Positions 7,517 through 15,696 of a DNA stretch of 64,000 nucleotides are shown piece after piece. Source of the DNA: a virus. The stretch is from the IMG/VR virus record IMGVR_UViG_3300032323_001487, positions 1-64,000 of that record; one strand, 5' to 3'. Each line of letters starts with the position of its first letter. Position 1 is the stretch's first letter. The translations under genes were made by a program, and so were the position numbers. Under the pieces are notes generated by a model. The model made no database searches. It saw only the letters and a program-made list of their open reading frames with translations, and was not told the DNA's origin.

Positions 7517-7735
7517 ATGGGTGACGCTTTCGATTCTCAAGACATCAATATGGACTTGCTAGGCAAGCGCGTGACTTTACACTCCCCTTACTTTCCATCT
7601 AGTCAGCCACGCGTTTCTGGTGAAGTGAAGTATGTGGAGCAAGCAAAAGTTCCAGTAAAGATTGTTGTTCAAGAAGACAACAACAAAATGATTATGGTGA
7701 ACGTGGCTCAGTATCGAGTGAAAGAAATCGACTAA
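7517..7735 (+). CDS. Small beta-rich hypothetical protein
   Basis: 72 aa. Strand-turn pattern (GKRVTLHSPYF, RVSGEVKYVEQAKVPVKIVVQ, KMIMVNVAQYRVKEID) resembles a small SH3-like barrel. It is a single gene between the plus operon and the convergent minus operon (4 bp overlap with the opposite-strand gene end). No family recognised. Confidence 0.6.
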   Translation: MGDAFDSQDINMDLLGKRVTLHSPYFPSSQPRVSGEVKYVEQAKVPVKIVVQEDNNKMIMVNVAQYRVKEID

Positions 7736-9030
7736 ACGATTGGTCCGCCAGCAGCCCAAGCATTGCAAGTTCTTGATGCGGCGCACTTGAAGTCCAGTGC
7801 TTCACAGAAACCTAACTCTGCTTGGTCGATAGCATCCCAAGCGTTCTTCTCGCCTGAATCGCCTTGCTGAATTCCGCTAGAAATGCAGTCAAGCATTTCT
7901 GGAGTGCGAACAAAGAACACGCAGTTCCCACAGATGCTCTTGCTTGCCTCGACTGGGGTAGTGTCCCAACGGTCAGCCTTCTCTTGCCAAAACTCTGTGT
8001 TTGGTTCGTCAGGGTTTAGTGGACCGTAGCCAACATTGTCGATAGCGTTCTGTCTGTTTTCAATGTTTAGAACGATGTCTTGAGTTGCTGGTGGACAAGA
8101 GTTGTCGTCTAAAGCAAAAACCATCGACGCCAGTAGGGGAGACATAGTAGATGCCTCTGAGTGCCTAGGGTGCATCTTAGGGAGAAGGTCGTTGTCCTGA
8201 ACATACTTAGGGTTGTTAGGTTTACCTGAGCGCACCAACTTTAGAAAAGCATTGACGCGAGCCATTGCCCAAGAGTTGCGGTTCTGGTCTGGACGGTGTG
8301 AAGTTGAAAACGCACCTGCGCCACGGCGGTAGACAGCCTTTAGTTTTGCTAGCGTGACCTTGCGACCATTCTTTGCCTTCTCGTTGTGGTCAGCAACCTT
8401 CTTCTCCAAAGACTTAGTAATGGCTGCGGTAAAAGTAACACTCTTGCCATCCGAGGCAGAGCCTTTCTTGTTCTTGTCTGAGCCTTTAATTTGGTCTTTC
8501 TTAGGGGCAGGCTTAGAGCCAGCGGTGGCAGTTACAGACGCTTCATTGTCTGGTACGCAGTTGGGAACCATTTTTCCATTCTTTTCTTTCATACCAACTT
8601 GCTTGTAGCCGTCCCAGCAGGGACCGTCGGCTGAAAACTCCATGTCCTCTGAATTAATTGCTACTGGCTTGGGCATAAGTAGGTCTTGCTTGGGTGCTGG
8701 CTTTGAGCCAATTTTCAATAAAACTCTGTGCTCTCCAGCGCTCTTTCCTTCTGGTGACTTGCTTGGGTCAACAACACCTTCTGGTAGAACTGCAAAACGA
8801 CAATAGCCATCTGGGTGGACAGCATACGCAATAACCGCGCACTCTTGGCCTCCACGATATAGAACGCAGTTGCCACACTTCACGCCCATCTCGGCGTAGG
8901 GGTTGTCTTCTGGTTCGTGATAGTCAGCCCAGATGCCTGTCTGGTCTTCATTAAACTTGCCGTACTTGTCGGCAATAGTAATTAGCGCTTCGGCTAATTC
9001 TTTTTCTTCAGGAACCAGATTGTCAGCCAT
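7732..9030 (-). CDS. Phage virion-type protein with two Cys4 clusters
   Basis: 432 aa. Residues ~50-82 (KCGNCVLYRGG..C..HPDGYCRFAV) and ~358-430 (CGNCVFFVRTPEMLDC..LGFCEALDFKCAASRTC) are two Cys clusters resembling HiPIP-like iron-sulfur or zinc knuckles seen in phage head proteins. Between them lie a CWDGYKQVGMKEKNGKMVPNC segment and a basic domain (VYRRGAGAFSTSHRP..WAMARVNAFL..DNDLLP), both recurrent in phage structural ORFs, joined by Lys/Ser-rich linkers. It is the last gene of the minus operon, coupled to the endolysin. Probably structural; metal type unknown. Confidence 0.6.
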   Translation of the reverse strand: MADNLVPEEKELAEALITIADKYGKFNEDQTGIWADYHEPEDNPYAEMGVKCGNCVLYRGGQECAVIAYAVHPDGYCRFAVLPEGVVDPSKSPEGKSAGEHRVLLKIGSKPAPKQDLLMPKPVAINSEDMEFSADGPCWDGYKQVGMKEKNGKMVPNCVPDNEASVTATAGSKPAPKKDQIKGSDKNKKGSASDGKSVTFTAAITKSLEKKVADHNEKAKNGRKVTLAKLKAVYRRGAGAFSTSHRPDQNRNSWAMARVNAFLKLVRSGKPNNPKYVQDNDLLPKMHPRHSEASTMSPLLASMVFALDDNSCPPATQDIVLNIENRQNAIDNVGYGPLNPDEPNTEFWQEKADRWDTTPVEASKSICGNCVFFVRTPEMLDCISSGIQQGDSGEKNAWDAIDQAELGFCEALDFKCAASRTCNAWAAGGPIV

Positions 9031-9917
9031 TACTTAATTTTGCTCCAAGTTAGTGGACCAACGATTCCGTCGTCCAAGGTGATGTCAGCGTGCTTCTTCT
9101 GTAGACCGATAACGGCAACGTGAAGTGCTTGGTCGAATACGCCAGTAACCTCTAGACCAAGAGCCTTCTGAAGATACGCGACGTTTGGTCCCTTAGAACC
9201 CTTCTTGAGTTCGCCCTTTAGTGCTGGCTTAGTTGCTGGAACCGCAACTGCTGGCTTTGCTGGGGCAACAGCAACTGGTGCTGGAGTAGGGACGGGGTTA
9301 GTAGGGGCGACCTTAGCCTCAGCCTTTGCTGCTTCATACTTAGCCTGAACCTTGTTGGCAAACTCTTCGGTGTGCTCTGGCTCTTCGGTTGCTGGGGCAT
9401 CTTCTGGAGTAGCCTTTGGTGCCAACGCTAGTTCGGCTTCTTGAGCAATAAGCGCCTTGAAGAACTTGACTGCGTTTACGAAGCCCTTACCATCTGCTGA
9501 CCAACCGTGAGTCTTACCAGCCCACATCTCCCAGTGGAGGTGAACGCCAGTTGACATACCAGTGGTGCCCATAATTCCTAGGACAGTTCCAGCCTCAATC
9601 TTCTGACCTGGCTTTACCTTGATAGAGCCGTCCTTTAGGTGAGCATAAAGAGTGGTGTAGTTCTTGCCGTTAATCTTGTGAGCAAGAATTACAAAGTTAC
9701 CGAAACCTCCACCGGGTGCGGTTGACTTGGTAGCCTTCAGAACCTTACCTGCGTAAGGGGCTTCAATGTAGAACGGTCCCTTGCCAAGACCGATAATGTC
9801 AGCACCGTTGTGATGCTTCTTTTCCTTCTTGACTGGGTGGATGCGCCAGCCCATTTCGCTGGTAATCTTCCAGTCTTTGCCTAGTCTCCCATCTAGTGGG
9901 TATTGTGCCTTTGCCAT
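9030..9917 (-). CDS. Endolysin: M23 peptidase plus peptidoglycan-binding domain
   Basis: 295 aa. LytM/M23 core with H36-N-G-A-D40 (HxxxD), YAH at 91-93 and H126-L-H128: all zinc and catalytic positions intact. A Pro/Ala linker (about 170-232) leads to a PG_binding_1 repeat (LKKGSKGPNVAYLQKALGLEVTGVFDQAL...DGIVGPLTWSKIK). It should cut peptide cross-links of host peptidoglycan. There is no signal peptide, so it depends on the holin-like gene upstream at 10154. RBS AAGGA is present, and the stop overlaps the next start (TAATG). Confidence 0.88.
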   Translation of the reverse strand: MAKAQYPLDGRLGKDWKITSEMGWRIHPVKKEKKHHNGADIIGLGKGPFYIEAPYAGKVLKATKSTAPGGGFGNFVILAHKINGKNYTTLYAHLKDGSIKVKPGQKIEAGTVLGIMGTTGMSTGVHLHWEMWAGKTHGWSADGKGFVNAVKFFKALIAQEAELALAPKATPEDAPATEEPEHTEEFANKVQAKYEAAKAEAKVAPTNPVPTPAPVAVAPAKPAVAVPATKPALKGELKKGSKGPNVAYLQKALGLEVTGVFDQALHVAVIGLQKKHADITLDDGIVGPLTWSKIK

Positions 9918-9948
9918 AATTAATCCTTAGTGTTTGTTTACTTTAAGT

Positions 9949-10161
9949 TTATGGCAGATACAATTCGCTGATTTTGGACTTTGCGTGATTACGACGACGT
10001 GTAGAAACAAAAGCACGCTGGTAGGCAATGGTCTCTTGTAGGTTGTAAGTCTTTCTTGGCCCTCTGCCGTAGTATCTCTGGGCAGAAGCATAGGCTTCTT
10101 TTCTTAGAGTTTCGGCATCTAGTTCAAAATAAAACTTTAGATAGTCGATAAATTTACGCAT
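9949..10161 (-). CDS. Small basic hypothetical protein
   Basis: 70 aa, begins MRKFIDYLKFYFELDAETLR and ends SKISELYLP. Basic and aromatic with an amphipathic N-terminal helix. It overlaps the holin-like gene by 8 bp, inside a lysis cassette. No family recognised. Confidence 0.6.
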   Translation of the reverse strand: MRKFIDYLKFYFELDAETLRKEAYASAQRYYGRGPRKTYNLQETIAYQRAFVSTRRRNHAKSKISELYLP

Positions 10162-10435
10162 CTTTCTTTACCTTCTTTACTGGAGCCTTACGCTCTTTCT
10201 TGGTGCCGTCATAAATGAGACCGTCACCGTCGCCATCCTTTGGGGTATCCTTTTCTTCCTTTTCGTAGCGGAAGATGGGGAACGTGATAATCCAGAAACC
10301 GAGAGTAACCAGAATCATTGTTCCAATTAGTTCACGGGCTGAACCTTCTAGAAGAACCCAAGCGGTTCCAAGACCTAGCAAGGTCCACGCTTGGTCAACT
10401 ATGTCTTGTAGTTGCGCTTTGATGTAGTGCTTCAT
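10154..10435 (-). CDS. Putative holin (two-TM, charged tail)
   Basis: 93 aa. Two hydrophobic segments (about 16-33 AWTLLGLGTAWVLLEGSA and 37-54 LIGTMILVTLGFWIITFP) are followed by a highly charged tail (EKEEKDTPKDGDGDG...KKVKKDA): the topology of class II-like actinophage holins. Lies between a secreted-type nuclease gene and the endolysin. Identification is by topology and context only. Confidence 0.6.
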   Translation of the reverse strand: MKHYIKAQLQDIVDQAWTLLGLGTAWVLLEGSARELIGTMILVTLGFWIITFPIFRYEKEEKDTPKDGDGDGLIYDGTKKERKAPVKKVKKDA

Positions 10436-10851
10436 TATTTTTCCTTTTTCTCGTATGCCTGACGGCGCTGTTTTAGTAGTTCAAAGTCTTTGACCTTGGT
10501 CTCTCCCATGTAGTCCCACGCATAGCCACCTGCGATAAGCGCGGTGTTGACGGACTCGCTTGAGCCATCTAGGAAGAGCCAACCCAAGATGCGACCATAC
10601 TTTTCAGAAGAGTCTGGCTTCTCGGTGCGAATCACGATGTCTGTGGCGTTCTTGATTAGTTCGCCAAGTTTCTTTTTTACTTCTAGTCCTAGGGCCTTCT
10701 CATACTTATCAGTAGTGCGAGACTCTGGAGTATCGATACCTGCTAGACGAACGCGCTGGGTGTAAGAAATGCTGAAGCCCAAGTCGATGTCAACGTCGAT
10801 GGTGTCTCCGTCCACAACTTTTAGAACTTGCTTGACTCTGTATTCATACAT
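10435..10851 (-). CDS. Staphylococcal-nuclease-like (TNase) nuclease
   Basis: 138 aa. SNase fold with VVDGDTIDVDIDLGF (Asp ligands), RVRLAGIDTPESR giving R35 and E43, and EKYGRILGWLF giving R87: the same three catalytic residues as the S. aureus enzyme. SVNTALIAGGYAW completes the family pattern. It is a Ca-dependent nuclease; no signal peptide is visible, so an intracellular role such as host DNA breakdown is likely. Coupled to the holin-like gene (1 bp overlap) and 2 bp after the coiled-coil gene. Confidence 0.85.
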   Translation of the reverse strand: MYEYRVKQVLKVVDGDTIDVDIDLGFSISYTQRVRLAGIDTPESRTTDKYEKALGLEVKKKLGELIKNATDIVIRTEKPDSSEKYGRILGWLFLDGSSESVNTALIAGGYAWDYMGETKVKDFELLKQRRQAYEKKEK

Positions 10852-10853
10852 TT

Positions 10854-13337
10854 TTATTGCTTACCTGTTCTTCCTACTGCTGATGCGCTGGCAGTTGCTG
10901 CCATCGCTGCTTGTGCTACTTGACCAACGATGACGGCAGCAACGGTTGCTTCCTGCGCTGTCTCTCTTACTTCTGGCGAGATGTCAGCACCGACGTTAGA
11001 CAAAAGGTTTAGAACTTGAGCAACGGCAACGGCTGCTTGACCGATACCTGGTATAGAAGCGAGTGCTTCGTCAACAACGATGTCGTCTGCTTGAGCGGCA
11101 ACAAGAAGGGCTGTAAGGGCTGCTTCGTATTCTGGGCTACCTTGCTCTGCTGTTAGGAAAGTCTCGAGCGCTGCTTCTTTGATTTCTTCTGCCTGCGCTG
11201 CGGTCAAGTCAGTAGGTGTTATCTCTTCGAAGTTCACCTTGGTCAAGTCATCAAGCGGAGGAAGAACGACAATCTCTTTCTCTTCTTCAGGCTCTTCTGG
11301 CTTAGGCTCTGGTGATGCTGTTGGAGTTGGCTCTGGCTCTGGCTCCTCTGGAAGTGGAATGTTGTCTAGGGCTTCTTGAGCAGATTCGACTTCTTGCTCT
11401 GCTGTAGTAACGGCTTCGTTCATGTCATCAAGAGATGACTGCGCTGTTTCATAAGCGCTCTCTGAAATATTTTTAGCACTCTCCGCGTCAGACTGCTTAC
11501 TAGCCAAAGTTGACTGAGCAGAAACTTCTGAGTTATAGGTCGCGGTGGCTGTAGTTAAAGATGCTTGCGCTGAATCTTTAGTGGCACTGGCTGTGTTCTG
11601 TTCTGCGCTGGCTGACGCTTCTTCTTGTTGCGCTATTTCATAAGCACTCTGAGCAGCAACGACTGCTTGCTGGGAAGTGGACAACGAAGATTGAGCAGAA
11701 GTTACTTGAGACTGGGCGGTAGATACGTTCTGCTGAGCGGTCGCTAACTCACTGTTCGCTATGGTCAAGGCGGTCTGCGCCTGAGATACGGCTAAAGCAT
11801 AAGAAGCATCTGGCTCTGCTTGGGTTGTGTAAGTAAGAGTTCCAACGAGGCGCTTATATGAGCCACCACAAGGGTCTCCCCATATTGAATTGTCGGCAAC
11901 AAGGGTGATGGTGTTGGAGCCTAGATTTTGTGGAGTAGCGTTTGTCCCGCAAGTTGGGTCGTCAATAGCCTCATAGCGCAAGTTGCTTGAGGTAAAGATT
12001 CCGCCGTTAGGCGCTGTGTAAGTTGACTCTCCACCTTCATTTATGTTGACAGACATAGTTGCGGTGCTTGTTTGGACTTGGTTAGCAAACGCCCAACCTA
12101 ATTGGAGTCGAACGTTATTCATCGCTGGACCGTAGGTTCCTGCCCAGAATCCATTGTCTATTCCGTAGATTCCAATGCGGACCTTGGCAACTTCGGTAGT
12201 TGTGTTCGTGTTTCCTTGGAGGGTGACATCTTGCCAAGAGTGGACTGAGTTAGATGTGAAAGAGTTTTGGTGAAGCAAATTATTATTTGCGTCATAGAAA
12301 TAAATACGTAAGCCGTAAGTATCTGCGACTGCTCCTTGACCTATTGAGTTTTGGTCTTGATTCCAAACGCCGACGGTAAAGACGTAGTTAGCGATAATTC
12401 TTGGACTAATAAGAATGTCTTGATAAACCTCTGTTCCTACATATGAATAGTGGAGGTGTCCTGGATGAATTGCTGGCTGACCTGCTCCGTTTCCATCTCC
12501 AACCCAAGGTTGTCCTGTCATAAAGTTGTTGTCAGGAATTTGATAAGTAGTTGGCTGTATTGAATAGGTGGGCTGATTCACTAAAGCCTTTGCTTGGTTG
12601 TAAGCAGTGACGGCAGAGTTATAAAGAGCCTGAGCCTGTTGTTGGTTTGATTGCGCTGTTGATAAAGAAGACTGAGCAGATGCTAATGAAGTATTTGAGG
12701 TCGTCAAACTTGATGCGTCATTGGTGACGACACTTTGGGCATTGGTTAGGTTGGCTAAGGCGGTGGCGGTGGCGCTGGCTTTGGTCGTCAAGTTGTCGTC
12801 AGCCGTGACGAACGCCTCTAATGCTTGGTCATAGGCGTCTTGGGCTTGGTCTCTGGCTGTTTCTGCCTGCTCAACCCTGCCATCTTGTTCGCTCAGAGCA
12901 GAATTTGCCTGTTCTAAGGCTGTTTCGGCTGAATCTAAGGCTGTTTGGGCGGTTTCTAGGGCTTTCTGGGCACCAGACTGGGCAGAAATAGCCTTTTGTA
13001 GGGCTGTTTTAGCCTTGTTTAGTGTTACAGTTGCGTCAGCCACCTGTTTCTGATACTCTTCAGGTGTTGACGCCTTTATAAAGGCAGAAGGAGATACGTA
13101 TGGAAATCGTGCTGAAGATTGATTGGGGTTCATTCCTAGTAGGAGTGGGCTTTGGTTGGCTATTCCTGTTTGGTGTAGCCCTAGTGTTTGCTGCCCGTAA
13201 GGTCCTAAAAGACCGAAAGAAGTAGACTTTAGGCTCTGAGCCTGTGCTTGCTCCGCTAGCATCAGGGGGCAGGCGACTAAAAGCACCGTAGTAAATATCT
13301 GCGGTGCTTTGGTTTTTCTTCTAGAGTTTTTACTCAC
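10854..13337 (-). CDS. Large secreted coiled-coil protein with central beta-domain
   Basis: 827 aa, GTG start after AGGAAG. A basic N-terminus, hydrophobic segment IFTTVLLVACPLML and AEQAQAQS look like a Sec signal peptide with cleavage near residue 34. Then come Ala/Gln/Ser-rich heptads (about 90-260), a jelly-roll-like domain (about 270-430, with WQDVTLQGN and WNQDQNSIG) and a second coiled-coil block (about 510-660). A Pro/Glu-rich hinge (PLPEEPEPEPTPTASPEPKP) and an Ala-rich C-terminus follow. It resembles surface adhesins or fibres. Signal peptides are unusual for virion proteins, so it may be exported from the infected cell. Confidence 0.65.
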   Translation of the reverse strand: MSKNSRRKTKAPQIFTTVLLVACPLMLAEQAQAQSLKSTSFGLLGPYGQQTLGLHQTGIANQSPLLLGMNPNQSSARFPYVSPSAFIKASTPEEYQKQVADATVTLNKAKTALQKAISAQSGAQKALETAQTALDSAETALEQANSALSEQDGRVEQAETARDQAQDAYDQALEAFVTADDNLTTKASATATALANLTNAQSVVTNDASSLTTSNTSLASAQSSLSTAQSNQQQAQALYNSAVTAYNQAKALVNQPTYSIQPTTYQIPDNNFMTGQPWVGDGNGAGQPAIHPGHLHYSYVGTEVYQDILISPRIIANYVFTVGVWNQDQNSIGQGAVADTYGLRIYFYDANNNLLHQNSFTSNSVHSWQDVTLQGNTNTTTEVAKVRIGIYGIDNGFWAGTYGPAMNNVRLQLGWAFANQVQTSTATMSVNINEGGESTYTAPNGGIFTSSNLRYEAIDDPTCGTNATPQNLGSNTITLVADNSIWGDPCGGSYKRLVGTLTYTTQAEPDASYALAVSQAQTALTIANSELATAQQNVSTAQSQVTSAQSSLSTSQQAVVAAQSAYEIAQQEEASASAEQNTASATKDSAQASLTTATATYNSEVSAQSTLASKQSDAESAKNISESAYETAQSSLDDMNEAVTTAEQEVESAQEALDNIPLPEEPEPEPTPTASPEPKPEEPEEEKEIVVLPPLDDLTKVNFEEITPTDLTAAQAEEIKEAALETFLTAEQGSPEYEAALTALLVAAQADDIVVDEALASIPGIGQAAVAVAQVLNLLSNVGADISPEVRETAQEATVAAVIVGQVAQAAMAATASASAVGRTGKQ

Positions 13338-13369
13338 GAGACTTCCTATAAGTAGGTGGAGTCTCTCCC

Positions 13370-13398
13370 TCTATAATTTTACCTTATTTTGAGGTCAA
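13370..13398 (-). promoter_or_regulatory. Promoter of the minus-strand lysis operon
   Basis: Minus strand TTGACC (13398-13393), 17 bp spacer, TATAGA (13375-13370), followed by a ~30 nt leader with AGGAAG before the GTG at 13337. The -35 overlaps the stop codon of the upstream gene. Confidence 0.6.
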
Positions 13399-13631
13399 CT
13401 ATCTTCTGGCGCTGGCTTCAGGTCTTCGTGCCAAACCATTGCCCTAACTGATGCCAGTAACTCGAATGAGACGCTTGTGAGGTCCTCTGTGGCTAGTAAT
13501 AAGTCTGCTTGGCGCTCTGGATGGAATGGGTCTAAGAGGCTCTGTTGGACTTCCTCAAGAACGTGAGCACATAGTTTTATCTTGCGAATGTTGTCGCTAA
13601 CTTGCTTGTCATAGTCATCTAAGAACGCCAT
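13395..13631 (-). CDS. Hypothetical helical protein
   Basis: 78 aa, begins MAFLDDYDKQVSDNIRKIKL. Amphipathic helices throughout, acidic C-terminus. Expressed from a leaderless promoter divergent from the 14055 gene. No family recognised. Confidence 0.6.
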   Translation of the reverse strand: MAFLDDYDKQVSDNIRKIKLCAHVLEEVQQSLLDPFHPERQADLLLATEDLTSVSFELLASVRAMVWHEDLKPAPEDS

Positions 13632-13637
13632 GAATTT

Positions 13638-13643
13638 ATTATA
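13638..13643 (-). promoter_or_regulatory. Leaderless promoter -10 (TATAAT, minus strand)
   Basis: TATAAT on the minus strand is followed by six bases (AAATTC) and then ATG at 13631, an exact leaderless geometry. Confidence 0.65.
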
Positions 13644-13823
13644 CGGGGTGGGGTTTTGGGTGTATTTTAATGTATCACTTTTCTTTGCGACGGTGTTCTT
13701 TTGTGGGAGGAGGGGGGTTAAAAATGGTCGACGTCATTATGAAATAAAGGAAGTGTCGGGAAATGTCAGGAAATCGGGAAAAAGGATACTGATAGAAAAA
13801 GTGAAAAATAATTGATAAAAGTG

Positions 13824-13860
13824 GATAGTATCTCGGAAGGGTGAAAACTGAGATACTATC
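13824..13860. repeat. 11 bp inverted repeat, operator-like
   Basis: GATAGTATCTC at 13824-13834 and its exact complement GAGATACTATC at 13850-13860, with 15 bp between. GATAGTATCT occurs again at 13892-13901, so there are three half-sites. Confidence 0.7.
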
Positions 13861-13945
13861 GAGAAATAGTGAAAGATAATTATTGTTTTGCGATAGTATC
13901 TACAACCTAATACAACCTAAAAACCCAATCAATCGAAGTTCTATT

Positions 13946-13959
13946 ACGCGCATGCGCGT
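13946..13959. repeat. 14 bp perfect palindrome
   Basis: ACGCGCATGCGCGT is self-complementary, in an otherwise AT-rich stretch; a possible protein-binding site. Confidence 0.5.
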
Positions 13960-14042
13960 GCGTGTATAGGTGGCAGAAAACACGGTTGAATGGATAAATA
14001 GGTTTTTTACTTGATTGGATAGTAATGGGTTGTATTTGGGTG

Positions 14043-14048
14043 TAGGAT
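14043..14048 (+). promoter_or_regulatory. Leaderless promoter -10 (TAGGAT)
   Basis: TAGGAT, then TTAGTT, then ATG at 14055. Same geometry as the other leaderless sites; no convincing -35. Confidence 0.5.
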
Positions 14049-14054
14049 TTAGTT

Positions 14055-14516
14055 ATGACTAATCCATTCGAATTTTTGGACATTGACGAGAACGAAGCCA
14101 AAGAAACTCTGTCCGAAATCAATCGAGTAGGTAATCGAGATAAACGCATTTGTATCTGCGGACACTCAATCAATTACCACTCATTTATTTCGACAAGAGG
14201 ACACCACACTTGTAACGCACAGAAAAATGCTTGTAAGTGTCGAAACCCTAGACCAGTTCTAGAAACCACTAACGCACGAGTATTCAATCGAAAGACACAA
14301 GGTGCTGCTGGACTTCACGCATTGACGCAAGGAATTGCTGGTGCGATGGAAGTTGGGGCAACAATTGAGTGGCTGATTGAGATGAAGTGCGACAAGTGCG
14401 ATACCGCTGGACCAGTAGTCCCAGTTCCAGTAACACAACAAGGAGTGATTAGCAGTAGCGGTCACACTGGATTTGACAAAATGCTATGTAGAGGATGTCG
14501 CACAAATGGACAGTAA
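14055..14516 (+). CDS. Cys-rich hypothetical protein
   Basis: 153 aa, begins MTNPFEFLDIDENEAKETLS. Two Cys groups: CICGHSINYH..HHTC..C.CR (about 33-62) and CDKC (about 112-115) with CRGC near the C-terminus, giving two probable zinc-binding sites. It is the first gene of a plus operon that continues with a glycosyltransferase and a DNA-modification protein. No family recognised. Confidence 0.6.
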   Translation: MTNPFEFLDIDENEAKETLSEINRVGNRDKRICICGHSINYHSFISTRGHHTCNAQKNACKCRNPRPVLETTNARVFNRKTQGAAGLHALTQGIAGAMEVGATIEWLIEMKCDKCDTAGPVVPVPVTQQGVISSSGHTGFDKMLCRGCRTNGQ

Positions 14517-15174
14517 TGCTAAACCGCACTACAACGTAGTGATTGCTACACCTGGTAGACAGTTTCACGCTGACTATGTGATGTCGCTAATGGAAACAAC
14601 TAAGTGGCTGAATGAGAATGGGCTGACTTACACGATGCTCAATACCTATTCGTCATTCGTGCCAAGTGCCAGAGAAATGACAGCAACTGGAACCTACGTT
14701 CACAACTGGGAAACTAAAGAAGTTGGAAGTGGCAAATTCACTTACGACAAAATCTTCTGGATTGATTCAGACATCTCTTGGACCAACGAAGACTTTCGAA
14801 GAATCTACGAGAGCGAGTTAGATGTTGTTAGCGGACTCTATCAAACGGATGTCTATGGAACGGTTGCTTGTAACTATCCAGACAACGAAGGCAGACCAAC
14901 CAAAGTCAACAAAGTTGAGTTCCTATTGTTCGATGAACCTGTCGAAGTAGGTGGAGTAGGTTTCGGATTCGTCGCGATGAAGCAGGGCGTCTTCGAGAAC
15001 ATCCCAAGACCTTGGTTTGGTATCAAGAAAATCAAATGGCCTGAACACGACTTTTTGACTAATGTTGGAGAAGACTATTCGTGGTGCTACAACGCGACTG
15101 GCGCAGGATACAAAATTTGGATTGACCCATTGGTCAAAGTAAATCACCACAAGGAGACTGTCTATGTCGTTTAG
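14506..15174 (+). CDS. GT-A fold glycosyltransferase
   Basis: 222 aa from the ATG at 14506, which overlaps the upstream stop. NVVIATPGRQFHADYVMSL is a typical first strand and nucleotide-sugar loop. KIFWIDSDISW (about 85-95) supplies the DxD metal and sugar-nucleotide motif. VGFGFVAMKQGVFENI and EDYSWCYNATGAGYKIWID match the acceptor-side strands of phage GT2/GT-A enzymes. It may glycosylate modified DNA bases or a virion or host surface component. The Mom-like gene three ORFs downstream makes a DNA-modification role attractive but unproven. Confidence 0.75.
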   Translation: MDSNAKPHYNVVIATPGRQFHADYVMSLMETTKWLNENGLTYTMLNTYSSFVPSAREMTATGTYVHNWETKEVGSGKFTYDKIFWIDSDISWTNEDFRRIYESELDVVSGLYQTDVYGTVACNYPDNEGRPTKVNKVEFLLFDEPVEVGGVGFGFVAMKQGVFENIPRPWFGIKKIKWPEHDFLTNVGEDYSWCYNATGAGYKIWIDPLVKVNHHKETVYVV

Positions 15175-15463
15175 CGACAACATCAAAGTAATGACCATCA
15201 ACTACGCCAACATCAAAAACTGTGACATCTTGGCGTTCGACGAAATTCCAGAAGAGCAAACCAAAGTTCTTCGAGAACTTCCAGAGAGCGAAGAAGCGTT
15301 TCTTCAGAGATTCCAGAAGATTATCCAACTGGCGCTAATTGACCCTAAGCGTTGGAGCGAGTTCGAAGAATTATCTATGGATGATTTCTTTACGTTCTTT
15401 TGGAAATGGGTACAAGCCAGTAGTATAATAGACGACGAAGATGTAGAGCACGGAACGATTTAG
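15164..15463 (+). CDS. Hypothetical acidic protein
   Basis: 99 aa. Acidic, helical (EEQTKVLRELPESEEAFLQR) with FFTFFWKWVQ near the C-terminus. It overlaps the glycosyltransferase by 11 bp and couples to the next GTG. No family recognised. Confidence 0.6.
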   Translation: MSFSDNIKVMTINYANIKNCDILAFDEIPEEQTKVLRELPESEEAFLQRFQKIIQLALIDPKRWSEFEELSMDDFFTFFWKWVQASSIIDDEDVEHGTI

Positions 15464-15696
15464 TGGCAAACATCTGCGGATGGTGTATGACTGGGTATCA
15501 CGACACGTGTAACCCAAAAATTGTTTTCTACGACAAAGTTTGGTATTGTAACTGTGTCCAATGTAAAGACAAGCAAACTGAAGGAGTGACGAATGAGGAA
15601 CCTGTTTCGCAAACTGTTCTACCCGAACCGACCGCTGACACATCAGCACGGTCCGAGGCACCTACTACTAAAAAAGTAAAAAGAAAACTGAAATGA
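15463..15696 (+). CDS. Small zinc-binding protein
   Basis: 77 aa, GTG start. CGWCMTGYHDTC (about 5-16) and CNCVQC (about 29-34) form a likely zinc knuckle, followed by a disordered Thr/Pro/Glu linker and a basic tail (KKVKRKLK). Possibly nucleic-acid binding. Overlaps the Mom-like gene by 4 bp. Confidence 0.6.
   Translation: MANICGWCMTGYHDTCNPKIVFYDKVWYCNCVQCKDKQTEGVTNEEPVSQTVLPEPTADTSARSEAPTTKKVKRKLK

Larger units (their letters stand above)
13644..14042. other. Gene-free divergent control region
   Basis: About 400 bp between two divergent leaderless genes with no ORF of note. It holds an 11 bp inverted repeat with a third half-site, a 14 bp palindrome, a TACAACCTAA tandem pair (13902-13920), several GTGAAA words and a GTCGACGTC partial copy of the CGACGTCCCTA motif (13728). 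The density of dyads suggests repressor binding. Confidence 0.6.
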
